From contig NW_013171815.1 in the NCBI RefSeq assembly GCF_000151665.1, positions 1,501,153 to 1,565,152 of the forward strand: DNA of 64,000 bases. Reading direction: 5' to 3'. The DNA comes from Blastocystis hominis (Eukaryota; Sar; Bigyra; Opalinata; Blastocystidae). Below, piece by piece: positions 1 through 9,537 of this stretch. The notes under the pieces were generated by a model, which was not told where the DNA came from, searched no databases, and worked only from the letters and a program-made list of their open reading frames with translations. The position numbers were made by a program, and so were the translations under genes. The first letter of the stretch is position 1; every line of letters begins with the position of its first letter.

Positions 1-173
1 AATGCAGTTGAGTTTTTCTGAAAACCGATATTTCTGTTCATTATCATAGGATTTGAAGTGAAAGACGGACACCTGCTCCAAAATAGACATATTTATGGAT
101 CGGAACCCATTTGGAGGGAGATTAATATTCTGGCGTGAAACGTTTGGAATAGTGCTTTTACCCTTTCCTGCAT
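1..173 (-). CDS. Partial protein, SMC/RecF-type ATPase N-terminus-like
   Basis: Only the N-terminus is visible; the gene runs off the left edge. The ATG at 171-173 (complement) opens a four-codon exon, a 32-nt GT-AG intron follows (130-161), then an open frame of 43 codons reaches base 1. The end of the fragment reads ...SVFHFKSYDNEQKYRFSEKL..., which resembles the start of SMC and related ABC-type DNA ATPases (a beta strand, FKSY, then a phenylalanine-containing strand just before the Walker A loop). The Walker A itself would lie outside the window, so this identification is an inference. It is divergently transcribed from SDHB, with about 100 nt between the two start codons. Alternative: an unrelated protein with a chance FKSY. 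Confidence 0.35.
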
Positions 174-272
174 GCCTCGATTGTACAGAAAGCTCACTTC
201 ACAAATAGTTTCGAAAACCGCGGTTCTACTCTTTTCTACTCTTAAGGCTGGAATTCTACTAAATCATTACCT

Positions 273-1242
273 ATGCTTGCCTCAAGAGTTTCATTTATCG
301 CAAGAAGTGTTGCCAGACAGCCTTTTATGTTACAGGCTGCTTCTCAGCGTTTTATGGCAACTACTCCCGATATGAAGATTAACGCCACTGAGGACAAGCC
401 TGTTGTCGTAGTCATTCGCTTTCATTTATAGAAGAACTATAAGATTTTCTCCATCTTCCGTTTCGATAATGAGAGAGATAATAAGCCTCATTATGAGAAG
501 TACGCTGTTGACATGAACGAGTACAATATGCTGATGTGTTGCGAAGAGTAGTTGTGGAACCATGGTGTTGGATGCTCTTTTCAAGATCAAGAACGAGCAG
601 GACCCGACCTTTGTCTTCCGAAGGTACGAAATATCGCGTACTGACCTAAGAATAGATCGTGCCGTGAGGGTATTTGCGGTTCTTGTGCCATGAACATTAA
701 CGGCGAGAACGGTTTGGCTTGTTTGACTAAGATCCCCAAGGATAATAAGGTTTGCACCGTGCGTCCCCTTCCCCACTTGTATGTGATCAAGGATCTGGTT
801 GCTGGTACTGAGTGGTTATTCATCTACTATCCTTACAGATCTGACGAACTTCTACGAGCAGTACGCGTCGATCAAGCCGTGGCTGCAGAAGAAGTCGGCT
901 GTGAGCACGGACTACAAGGTGGAGAACCTGCAGTCGCACGAGGATCGTCTGCTTCTGGACGGTCTGTACGAGTGCATTCTCTGCGCCTGCTGCTCGACGT
1001 CGTGCCCGTCGTACTGGTGGCACGGCGATAAGTATCTGGGCCCGTCGATTCTGCAGCAAGCGTACCGATGGATCGCCGATTCGCGTGATGAGATGACGGA
1101 GGAGAGACTGAAGAGTCTGGACGATACGTACAAGCTGTATCGATGCCATGCGATTATGAACTGCACGCATGCTTGCCCCAAGAATCTCAATCCGGGAAGA
1201 TCGATCCACAAGCTGAAGAAGGCAATCCATAAGATGCACTAA
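273..1242 (+). CDS. SDHB: Succinate dehydrogenase iron-sulfur subunit (complex II)
   Basis: Iron-sulfur subunit of succinate dehydrogenase; passes electrons from the flavoprotein subunit to quinone on the inner membrane of the mitochondrion-related organelle. Five exons (273-401, 432-520, 552-623, 656-804, 839-1242) give 280 residues. Introns are 30, 31, 32 and 34 nt. The N-terminus ([18 protein letters not shown]...) is basic, hydroxylated and lacks acidic residues, as expected for organelle import. The 2Fe-2S motif CREGICGSC spans the fourth exon start; the last exon carries [12 protein letters not shown] and [12 protein letters not shown], the cysteines for the 4Fe-4S and 3Fe-4S clusters. 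The ATG at 172 was rejected because it is out of frame with this leader. TAA is encoded, and TGTTTGTT follows 17 nt later. The 3' end overlaps the longest possible reading of the convergent Sec6 gene. Confidence 0.96.
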
Positions 1243-1258
1243 ATCTGTTTACTGATCG

Positions 1259-1266
1259 TGTTTGTT
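1259..1266 (+). terminator. TGTTTGTT 3'-end motif of SDHB
   Basis: Exact octamer 17 nt after the encoded TAA. Known in Blastocystis as the element directing cleavage/polyadenylation a few bases upstream. Confidence 0.7.
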
Positions 1267-1282
1267 CGGAACCAAACAGGAG

Positions 1283-3944
1283 AATTGAACTTCGAGAACT
1301 TTTCCTTGATCAGCAGCTTGTCCTCGATCGACATATCCGATCTCGACATCACCAACGCGTTGATTCCGTTCGGCATCATCCGTCCGCCCACCAGCGACAG
1401 CAGCAAGCGGTAGCCCTCGTCCGAGATTTCGTTGTTGCTCACGATGATCTCCGCAGGGGACTTGAAATAGATCTCCAGGTTTCGAATCGGATCCAGCACT
1501 GTCGCCACAAAATCGGCATTCGCATAGTCTCGATTGTTGCTCTTCATTATATTCATCACATAATCGCTCGTGAAGTAGGACAGCAGACACTACGCATCAC
1601 TCTCTCCCTCCCCATCTTCTACATCGTAATCGGTCTTAATGCGACAACCGATCGTGATCCACTCATCAACGTACAGATTCGATTGCGCGAAGCACCTCAT
1701 GTACCGCTTCACGCTATTGTGCAGACAGTCGATCATGATTGCGCCCAGGAAGTACTTCGATTCGATCCACACGCTCAGATCGTTGAAGTAATCCATGTAC
1801 GTGCTCGTCATCGTGAGAATGCCGTCCGCTTCTTCCTGATTCAGCCAGTCCTCCGTGAAGCAGGTATTCTCCAGCACCTACAACACGTTTATCCATCCCT
1901 CACTTCTCTTACCTTCGCTGTGTCAATATCGCCGATGATCATATCTGCGATCGTGTGCGAGACCAAGATATTGAGATCCAGCAGCTTCGCGCTGATCTGC
2001 TCGATATTCGTCGCCATCACGGGCTGCGCCTCCTCCGAGAGATCCGCGCTCAGCATACTCGGAATGTCTTCGATCTGCGATCGCAAATGGTTGTTGTTGT
2101 TAATCAGCATACACAGCTGGCGATCGGAGAAGTCCGTGAGCAAAGGCTCGTAGTGATCGATGTACGTCTGCACGGAGCTGATGCAGATCTACCGTTGACT
2201 CTTTCGCACATTGCAACTCGGATCACTTCGCAGAGCGCCAGGTCCTTCAGATGCTCGTCCGCCAGCTCGATCTGCGTCCGGATCAGCTTGAAGATGAGCT
2301 CCGGGAACGGAGAGATGAGCGCTCCCTGCTCGTTCTCGCTCACGTGCTCGGTTCCCTCCAGAATTCGGGTGAAATACACACTCATCTGCGTCTACCCTCG
2401 CAAGCAAAGCCCATTTCTACCGTGCAGACCAGCTCGAACTTGCCCAGCAGTTTCTTCTTCGCCTCGACAAACACCGGGATATCGTCGCTGCCCCACGCCT
2501 TCACTTCCTCGCAGAAACTATCCAGCCACTCCAGCAGCACCAAAATCTCGCCGGGCTCCAATCCCTGGCTCTCGTAATAGTATTCCATCTAGGCTCAGAG
2601 AGAGAGACACCGACACCCACCTGGTTGTTGGCGATCAGCGCGTATTGGTTGATGAAGAACTGCAGAATGTCGTAGTGCGGCGGGAAGCAGGGAACCAGCT
2701 TCGTTCGCACGACATCCAAATCGCCGAGAAGCTGCATTCCGATTCGCAGCTTGTCCTTCATCGATTCTCCTTGCTATCTCTCACACACACACAGAACAAA
2801 AAAACGTTAAACGCGTACTCGCAACGACGCTGGATTGCAGCCAAGAGCCGATCCTTGCATTCCTCCACCCAATCGCGATCCTCCAAGATCCACGACACCA
2901 CTTCTTCTCCGTGATCGTGCAACTACGGCGAAGCGCCCGTCTAGAAATACGTCTTTGGCTCGCAGATGACGACGCTGGTTCTTCTCGATGATCGTCAAAG
3001 CGCGCACCAACGCGGCAGGATCGGATTGGCCCAGCTGCAGGCAGCGATAGATGTGCTCCCAGAGCTTGTCTTCCAGGAGCTGGCGGAGTGCGAGGATGCT
3101 TTCGAAGCAGTCGCCGTAGATTTCGCCCGCGAATTGCTGGGATCAAAGAGGGGACAAAAGGGGAAACCTGCATCTCGGGAGAGGACATCGCGCTGATCTG
3201 CGTTTTCAGCTTTTGCATCCACGAGTAGTAGCCGATCCATTCGTCGTAGACCACTTTGAGACACGTGTAGTCTTCATTTAGACGTGTGGTCATGACCTTG
3301 AGACGTTCAGGAAGCTCGTTGATAAATCGGATTTGGCTTACGACGCTCATGACGTTCTTGCGAGCAATGTACAGCTTGTCGATCTTCGTATTCCTAGCGT
3401 GATCACACCCAATTCGAACACTACGTTTCCAAAGTCTTCAAGCTCTCTTTACAGTTTTTGCGGACGTCGTCAAAGCGCTTTTTCATATTCATTGTGTTCT
3501 CCTTTATCAATTGTACAGTCTACATAAAAACAGCGAATTTCATAGATACGCGAAGAGAATCCGAAAGCTCATCCAGCTGAGTCTGCATCATAGCACCCAA
3601 CTGGGTGCGCAGCGTAGCTAGTTGCTGTTCAACTTCTAGAGACGATTAAACTGCAAAAATCTATATATACTCGAAATCGTAACATCCAAAGTATCCAATT
3701 GTGTGGACGAATCCAAATAAGAGGCAATTTCCTCTGTAGAATCATTATACGCCCTTATTTCTAGCTCAACGCTCACAGGTGTCTTGTCCATACTCATTAT
3801 GAGCTTTAAGGGAATAAATCCTTTCTTTTTTGAATTTCTAAAAACGGTCGAATGAGTCTCTGTGGGATCTATTATGAAAATAAGTGTCTGTGAGCGATGC
3901 TGCCCGATTCGTAGTGGAATGATCATCGTTGAGTATGTTTTCAT
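1283..3944 (-). CDS. SEC6: Exocyst complex component Sec6/EXOC3
   Basis: Subunit of the exocyst, which tethers secretory vesicles to the plasma membrane. About a dozen short introns; clear ones lie at 1878-1912 (35 nt) and around 1586-1620, 2190, 2395, 2590, 2930 and 3140. The spliced N-terminal region (KVEQQLATLRTQLGAMMQTQ, then LDELSDSLRTVQLIKENT) matches the coiled coil of EXOC3, and the C-terminal part has the Sec6 pattern TYMDYFNDLSVWIESKYFL. The first roughly 90 residues (from the ATG at 3942-3944) are not part of the usual Sec6 start and contain a KKKGFIPL stretch; they could be an added domain or a mis-joined upstream exon. No stop is encoded before the 3' motif: the TCT codon at 1283-1281 has its T five bases upstream of TGTTTGG, so polyadenylation could make UAA. 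Otherwise the frame ends at a TAG at 1239-1241, inside SDHB. Confidence 0.8.
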
Positions 3945-4172
3945 TCTTCCAACCTGTAATTTTGTACTTTGAAAGAGTAAATGAGTGAAGCATTCAATTT
4001 CAGAAATTTGGTATTCAAAATATGCTGATTAATCGAGAAATAGATTTTATAAAGAATGGTCCCTATTTATCTAATCCGATAGGATTCATAAGCGTATATA
4101 TGAGCACTATTATGGTATTATTACGAGTGGACATTTCCAATTCAGAAATCAACTATTGTTGTTGTGTGAACC

Positions 4173-5019
4173 ATGGCTATTGGTAGGTGCATTTCTAGTG
4201 CTCTTTGTGAAATAACAAAGTGATTCTTTCCCAGCTTCTAACCCATTTGTAGGCAAGTCTCAAAAGAAAGTCAGTAAGAAGGGAAAGGGAAAGAAGGTGA
4301 TTGATACCATGGCTAAGAAGGAGTGGTACGATGTGCGTGCCCCTAACCAGTTCCTGGTGCGTGATGTGTGCAAGACGCTCGTGTCTCGTACTTCGGGATT
4401 GAAGATTGCCTCGGAGGGTCTGAAGGGACGTATTTTCGAGGCCAATCTGGGTGATCTGAGCAAGAACGAGGAGCAGGGTTACCGCAAGATCAAGCTGCGA
4501 GTGGAGGACGTGCAGGGAGATAAGTGCATCACCCTCTTCTACGGAATGGACATCACCCGCGACAAGCTGGGTTCTCTGATCAAGAAGTGGAAGACTCTGA
4601 TTGAGTGCAACGTGGAGGTGTCTACCACCGACGGTTACAAGCTGCGTCTGTTCTGCATCGCGTTCACCCGCAAGCAGGACAACCAGAACAAGAAGACTTG
4701 CTACGCGCAGGCCTCTCAGATCCACCGCATTCGTGCGAAGATGGTGGAGATCATCACGGACGAGGTGTCGAAGTGCGATCTTGCGACGCTGGTTCCGAAG
4801 CTGTGCATGGAGTCGATCGGTGCTCGCATTCAGAAGGAGTGCAACAAGATCTATCCTCTGGAGAACACGCTGATCCGCAAGGTGAAGATGATCAAGTCGC
4901 CCAAGATCGATACGGTGAAGCTGATGGAGCAGCACGCCGATGTCGTGAAGAAGGAGGAAGAGGGCGTGAAGGTGGAGGAGACTGTGGCTCCCATGGCTGG
5001 ATCGGGAGGTCGTCTGTAA
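4173..5019 (+). CDS. RPS3A: 40S ribosomal protein eS1 (RPS3A)
   Basis: Small-subunit ribosomal protein eS1, near the mRNA exit site. Two exons: 4173-4182 (MAI plus one base) and 4253-5019, 258 residues, close to the family length of about 264. The 70-nt intron immediately after the start is twice the usual size here and has a TTCTAAC branch-like element before TTTGTAG. Family features seen: KKEWYDVRAP near the N-terminus, GRIFEANLGDL, and the lysine-rich start and acidic tail. TAA is encoded; TGTTTGTT follows at 5058. Codons are strongly biased to G/C-ending choices, as in other highly expressed genes of the window. A 282-codon antisense frame across it is a by-product of this bias. Confidence 0.97.
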
Positions 5020-5057
5020 GCTTCTCTCTCTCTGGACGCACACAACAATTTCTAGAG

Positions 5058-5065
5058 TGTTTGTT
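5058..5065 (+). terminator. TGTTTGTT 3'-end motif of RPS3A
   Basis: Exact octamer 38 nt after the encoded stop. Confidence 0.7.
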
Positions 5066-5196
5066 GGACAAATGAGTGATGGAAACAGGGGGAACGGTTG
5101 AGTGAATCAATATGATTGTGATACCACACACAGTGATGTAGAAAAATAAAAATTAAAAAAGAAAGGATCGCTTCGATGCAAACCACGCACGATTCA

Positions 5197-5204
5197 AACA
5201 AACA
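5197..5204 (-). terminator. TGTTTGTT 3'-end motif abutting an encoded TGA
   Basis: Exact octamer on the minus strand. The encoded TGA of the neighbouring gene (5209-5207) begins exactly five bases upstream, the same place where T or TG sits in genes without an encoded stop. Confidence 0.75.
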
Positions 5205-5206
5205 GA

Positions 5207-5992
5207 TCATTGACGACTCTCAGCCCACTGTTTCTTCAATTCTTGCACGCGTGCCTTGGTCACAGGCTTGTTGTCGGGAACCTCGTTCTCTTCGTAGTTT
5301 TCCATTGTGGGAACCGTCATCGCATCGAAGTTATCGTAGGGACCCGCCATAAACACGCGCTCAATCGGCACAACCTCCTGAAGTTCCTCCAAAACACGCT
5401 TCTCCACTTCTTCCAACTTGTAGGGATTTGCTAAATAGACCATGTGAGCATCCAGCATCTTTCTCATGTGGTTTCGCTTCTCTGACTCTCGATGAAGTTG
5501 GTTCATCACGCCTCTCGTCTGACGCATCCTATTCTAAAGTGACCTCCGAAGGCCTACGTTTTCATTATCTCAGCATTGCACAAGTGCTCCCAGTGGTAGC
5601 GAATGTTTCCCACCTTCGCTTCACGGGCCTCCTCCGCCTTCAGCTTCATCTTCTCCTCATTTGCACGCGCTTTTTCTCTACGCTTTAGTTCTTCGCAGTA
5701 CAGCGCACGCTCGGATTGTATCATACTGCTTTTGAAGATCCGCATACTCTTCGGAGTATTGCTTTCGTAACTTTCGAACCTACGAATGAAGCTCCAAGAC
5801 AGAAAGCACATTGTCTCTATATTTTGCTTTATTTACTTGGTAGTTGGCAATCTTTTCCATCTGCTCCGGTGTTTTCGTAGCATAGCAGCGTACAGCAACT
5901 ACTCATGTCAGAAATACAACATACACACTACCTCGAGAGTAGGCAACTATCCCATTCCCAATGCCCGGCAATACTCTTTGGAAAGACAACAT
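5207..5992 (-). CDS. Organelle-targeted coiled-coil protein, possibly mitoribosomal mS26-like
   Basis: Not firmly recognised. The ATG at 5990-5992 starts MLSFQRVLPGIGNGIVAYSR, a basic amphipathic leader suited to MRO import. Introns of about 33, 57, 31 and 29 nt join the frame; the 57-nt one is the least certain. The mature part is charged and helical: RKLRKQYSEEYADLQKQYD, then a lysine/glutamate-rich helix and TMRQTRGVMNQLHRESEKRN. A tyrosine/arginine-rich start followed by long helices is reminiscent of mitochondrial ribosomal protein mS26, but that is a weak analogy. The C-terminus (from EVVPIERVFMAGPYDNFD) is unlike coiled coil. About 225 residues. The encoded TGA starts exactly five bases upstream of TGTTTGTT. 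Confidence 0.6.
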
Positions 5993-6050
5993 ACTACCCC
6001 AGAGATCAACGAAAAATAACACAATCTCCTATACCCACACAATAGAATTC

Positions 6051-6058
6051 AACAAACA
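6051..6058 (-). terminator. TGTTTGTT 3'-end motif of the RDD gene
   Basis: Exact octamer on the minus strand, 20 nt beyond the encoded TAG. Confidence 0.7.
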
Positions 6059-6077
6059 TCGCAAGCAAACACTAAAA

Positions 6078-7055
6078 CTACTGTTCCTTCCCTTCGTTCG
6101 CCTTGGCCTTTTCTTTCTCCTTTTGCTGTTGCTGCATCATCATCTGCTGCATACCAGACACACTCGTTTCCTCCAGCAGCTCGGACTGTCTCTTGTAAGC
6201 AACCTTCGCCTTATACAGGTCGACTCTCTACCCTATGAGTACCCCCATGTACACCTACCGCTTGAAAATTCTCGGTTTCTGAAACTACTCTCGTTCCTAA
6301 GAAGAAATCCATGATACGTTTCTTCATGACAATCATGAGTGTGAGATCCATCAAAGAAGTGAAAGAAAATATAATGGATATCTGTCCACCGATGAACATA
6401 GTAAACGGAAGCAAAAATTGGATTAAATTACGGGAACAGGTCAGGTAAGGACTGGCTACTTCTCCATGCTTATTCACAACTTCCAATTCCATTAGCTTTC
6501 TTCCAATACTTCGGGATCTCCTATCAGCAAAGAGATCCTTGACAGAAAACAGCAGGTAGAAGTAAATCTGTCCTATATTGAATCCCAAACTTTGATCTCC
6601 AAGTTCGAAAGATGACAGCATATACACAGCGAACGCACCAACTATAAACTAGACGCAAATATGAAACCAGTACCCAGCGATACACTGACATCAATAAGAC
6701 CAGCTCCAAGACGTCTAACAAGAGGCGCTGGTTTCAGAACAGGATTTAGATATACCTTATCCTGAGTAACCTTGTTATAGTAGAATTTTATGCGAGTTTC
6801 CTCTTCTTCACGCATCTCCCAGTCCGTTTCAATCTCCGGATTGGAGAAATAACTCGTCACGGGCTTTGAGATTGGCTTTGACCAAAGCGAGAGCTTATGT
6901 ACCTTCTTTGTATCTTGCTCTGCAGGAGTAGCACTGAATAGACGACAAAAAGCTGCTCTAGGAAATGGAACGACAGCTTTACCAAAGAGAGCTCCACTAC
7001 TGCGTGCAGCGAATAGCAGAGTGGAAGATACCTTTCCCGATGTAATTGCCAACAT
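6078..7055 (-). CDS. RDD-family membrane protein with organelle leader
   Basis: RDD proteins are small polytopic membrane proteins of unclear transport role, common in bacteria and found in some organelles. Starts at 7055 (MLAITSGKVSSTLLFAARSS..., a long basic leader; an upstream in-frame ATG at 7211 is less likely). Introns 6642-6673 (32 nt) and one of 31 nt near 6220. The signature RRLGAGLIDVSVSL opens the first membrane helix; a second charged block DLFADRRSRSIGRKLMELEV and a hydrophobic stretch LIQFLLPFTMFIGGQISIIF follow. The C-terminus is Q/K-rich (SGMQQMMMQQQQKEKEK). About 290 residues. The leader and the hydrophobic segments suggest an MRO membrane location, which is inferred. Confidence 0.75.
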
Positions 7056-7292
7056 CACAGCACAAATAGTGAAGAAAAACCCTCGGTTAATTTGGGCAAA
7101 ATCTGGAAGCAAAAAAGATAGAAAAATAGAAAAAAAAGACATCAAATTGAAAGGAGTGAGCAAACAAACACATAGATCAATCGAAATGAACAATGGGATT
7201 GGTAAAGCCAAAAAAGGATGCCGCCTAAAAGAGGAACTGCTAAAGTATAGAGAATGTGGATTTTAGTGGAACTAGTTAAATCAATTCAAATC

Positions 7293-7853
7293 CTAATGTC
7301 TCCAGACATACACGACCACCAGTGCTAAGAAAATAAAAACAAGCACTAGGACAATGTCTAGAATCGTATTGTCTACACATAATGTATCAAGCCTGCATTT
7401 ACTTGTTTGTTCTCCTTGCTGGACCTGGGTCTTTAGATTTTTGTGCAACTTTCTCGTGGTCTCATTTGCTCGATCCGTTGCTTCCTCAAGTCTTTCAATC
7501 AAGCTATCTCACAGAAGATCCCTAAGAAATACGTGATCTGCTCTTCCAGTTCATCGCCGACTGCTTTGCTGACGTTGTGGAGGTTATCGAGTGCCTTGTC
7601 CAATCTGTCAAGTTTCTCATTCTGTCTCCGCAGTTCTTGCTAATGGTTATCTGTCTTCTGCGAATTCTACTTCCTGCTCCATCATTTCTGAGGGAATAGG
7701 AGTTTCAGCAGAGGAATAATGAAAACGTATTATATCCCTATGGTTTGGAGTAATCGTTTTTCGATATCATTCAGTAGCTGGGACTACGAGCTATCCAGGT
7801 CTACTCTCCTGTTGCTGGACCAAATAGAAGAGGCTTGCTTTTCTGTTTCCATC
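7293..7853 (-). CDS. Qc-SNARE (syntaxin 6/8/10 type), tail-anchored
   Basis: Membrane-fusion SNARE. Six exons with introns of 50, 39, 31, 29 and 30 nt; all five are needed to keep the frame, and the joined product is about 125 residues. The SNARE motif runs through LRRQNEKLDRLDKALDNLHN, KAVGDELEEQITL and ATDRANETTRKLHKN; the Q in ELEEQ is the expected ionic-layer glutamine of a Qc helix. It ends in one membrane helix, ILDIVLVLVFIFLALVVVYV, followed by WRH and TAG. There is no N-terminal regulatory domain, only about 30 residues (METEKQASSIW...). It is divergent from the next gene, with start codons only 25 nt apart. Which Qc subtype it is cannot be decided by eye. Confidence 0.85.
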
Positions 7854-7878
7854 ACAAATGTTATATATAATTACTTAA

Positions 7879-8822
7879 ATGAGCGTGTATCATTCATTGG
7901 GAGACGTAAGAACTAGTTTGGAGGAGGATGGTGTGTTGTAAAATCCCTTGAGAGTTTTGATGCGTTGAAATATATATCCTTGGAGTCTGGTGTTCGAATT
8001 CTTAATTTCCAGTCGCACGGGTATTGTTTCGTCATTGTCGATGCGGAAACAAACGAAGATATATTCTGTTTCAGACCAGAAATGGATATAGGAACCAGTG
8101 GTGAATGCGATACATTCAATGAAACAGAGCTACCTGATTCATGTGAAGTGTCAATTCATGATTCCACTCCAAACAAAGCAATCCAGCGCGAGATCCTCGA
8201 GCTGATTCATCCGATTTTGCATTCTTCACTGGAGCCAGACGACCAGATTGTTTTACTAAGGGTCTGTTCACTCCTGTTGAGTATGATGCTTTAGGCCACC
8301 CTTGTCAAGCAATATGGCATGCTCTATCATGTGATCGCGTCAAGGTCCTCTATCGAGTATCGTCTTGACCCCACAATTTCTAGCAATATTCTCTACTTCC
8401 AGCACGATGGCTTATTCATTCTGCTTTGGAGGACCCAAATGAAAGAGAAATACTTACGGGATATTCGCCATACGCGATGGTTTGAGGGGAATTTCGCTTT
8501 CCTAGCGTTGCTTCTGTTGAGCTGCTTCTTTGCCTTGAGGCTTTTTGGCTATTATGTTTCAAACAGTAATAACCTCGATCTACTATCATCGGAGGCAGTG
8601 ATCAAGCAAACACAGCAAGTATCAATCCGATTTGGATGTCATGTAGTATTTCACACTGTTCGCAGTGTCTATTGCCAGTACGATGATTGTGTTTCAGTTA
8701 CGGAACAACTCTCGAAGACGTCGCTTTCGACAAGACATGGAAGTAGCGGAAAACCTTGTAGTGAAATATTCCAGGCGATGAGTACGTTCTCCTTGATTCA
8801 ACAAACAATCCATAATGTATGA
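7879..8822 (+). CDS. Unidentified single-pass membrane protein
   Basis: I do not recognise the family. Proposed start ATG at 7879 (MSVYHSLGD), then a 47-nt intron, then a frame beginning SFDALKYISLESGVRILNFQ. A 34-nt intron ends at about 8294, and a 39-nt stop-free candidate intron lies near 8342-8380. The N-terminal part has several cysteines (YCFVIVD, IFCFRPE, GECDTFNE) and acidic residues; one hydrophobic helix, FAFLALLLLSCFFALRLFGY, follows WFEGN. The C-terminal tail contains further cysteines. The encoded TGA at 8820-8822 lies 3 nt from the end of the convergent REEP gene. No TGTTTGTT was found nearby on the plus strand, so the 3' end is uncertain. Confidence 0.5.
8800..8807 (-). terminator. 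TGTTTGTT 3'-end motif of the REEP gene
   Basis: Exact octamer on the minus strand, 18 nt beyond the encoded stop and inside the convergent gene's last exon. Confidence 0.7.
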
Positions 8823-8824
8823 CC

Positions 8825-9331
8825 TTAGTCCATCTTTACATTCCCTCTGCAAAAGTCAAGGTACCATTCCCAACCCTTCATGAGGTACTCATTGGCCTTA
8901 GTCAGCGCCTCGACTACTACAGTGCACTCGTCAAACGCAGCAAAATAGATCAGAATGGCACATTTAATAATCGAGTAATACATGTTTCCGTCCAGAATAG
9001 AAGGGAGCATCTGGAAAACAGAAAAAACGAGCCAGTAGGCTGCCCATTTCTTTTCCTTGGCTTTCTCCTCAGAGAGGTCTTTCATAGTAAGGCCCAATGC
9101 GACAAAGAAAGCCAGGTATGCAAAAAAGAATTTGCGCATCAGCAGATAAACAAGAGCGACCAAAAGCACACTAACCGCCATCACTATGTAGTGAAGGGGA
9201 ACCTTAATTTTATTCTCGATATCAGAAAGCTTTTCTAAATGTTATATCCTCAGAACACACAAACCATTCTTCGGAGTGATTTTCTTGTAAAACTCCTCAA
9301 CAGAAGTCCAGTAAGTCTTCAGATTTTCCAT
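8825..9331 (-). CDS. REEP/DP1/Yop1-family ER-shaping protein
   Basis: Reticulon-like hairpin protein that curves tubular ER. Start at 9331 (MENLKTYWTSVEEFYKKI), one 30-nt intron, then KLSDIENKIKVPLHYIVMAV. The TB2/DP1 signature is clear: KEKKWAAYWLVFSVFQML, then LDGNMYYSIIKCAILIYFA, corresponding to the usual W..YW..F..F...E pattern and the K..LL.W helix. Two long hydrophobic hairpins and a short charged tail (FCRGNVKMD) complete it; about 158 residues, the normal size. The tail overlaps the end of the convergent membrane-protein gene by a few bases. Confidence 0.88.
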
Positions 9332-9537
9332 TTTATTCGTATCGACGACAAACGAACAATAGACAAACAATCTATGAAATTTACGGACTGGGAACGTTAA
9401 TCACTTTGGGATATACTTCTACTTTATGCACCCTAATAATTTGGGCCTAACTTTCACGCGGTTTTCCTTCGGTTCTTGCTGGAACGAAAAAATGCCGATT
9501 ATTTGCTATTTTCGAAAGTTGAAATATCTCGCTAAAC

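Noticed and set aside
172-375. ATG at 172 as the SDHB start
   Set aside because: Out of frame with the import leader and cluster motifs; the ATG at 273 gives a coherent leader and exon.
4195-5043. 282-codon minus-strand frame opposite RPS3A
   Set aside because: Codon-bias shadow of a ribosomal protein gene; histidine/leucine-rich product without family features.
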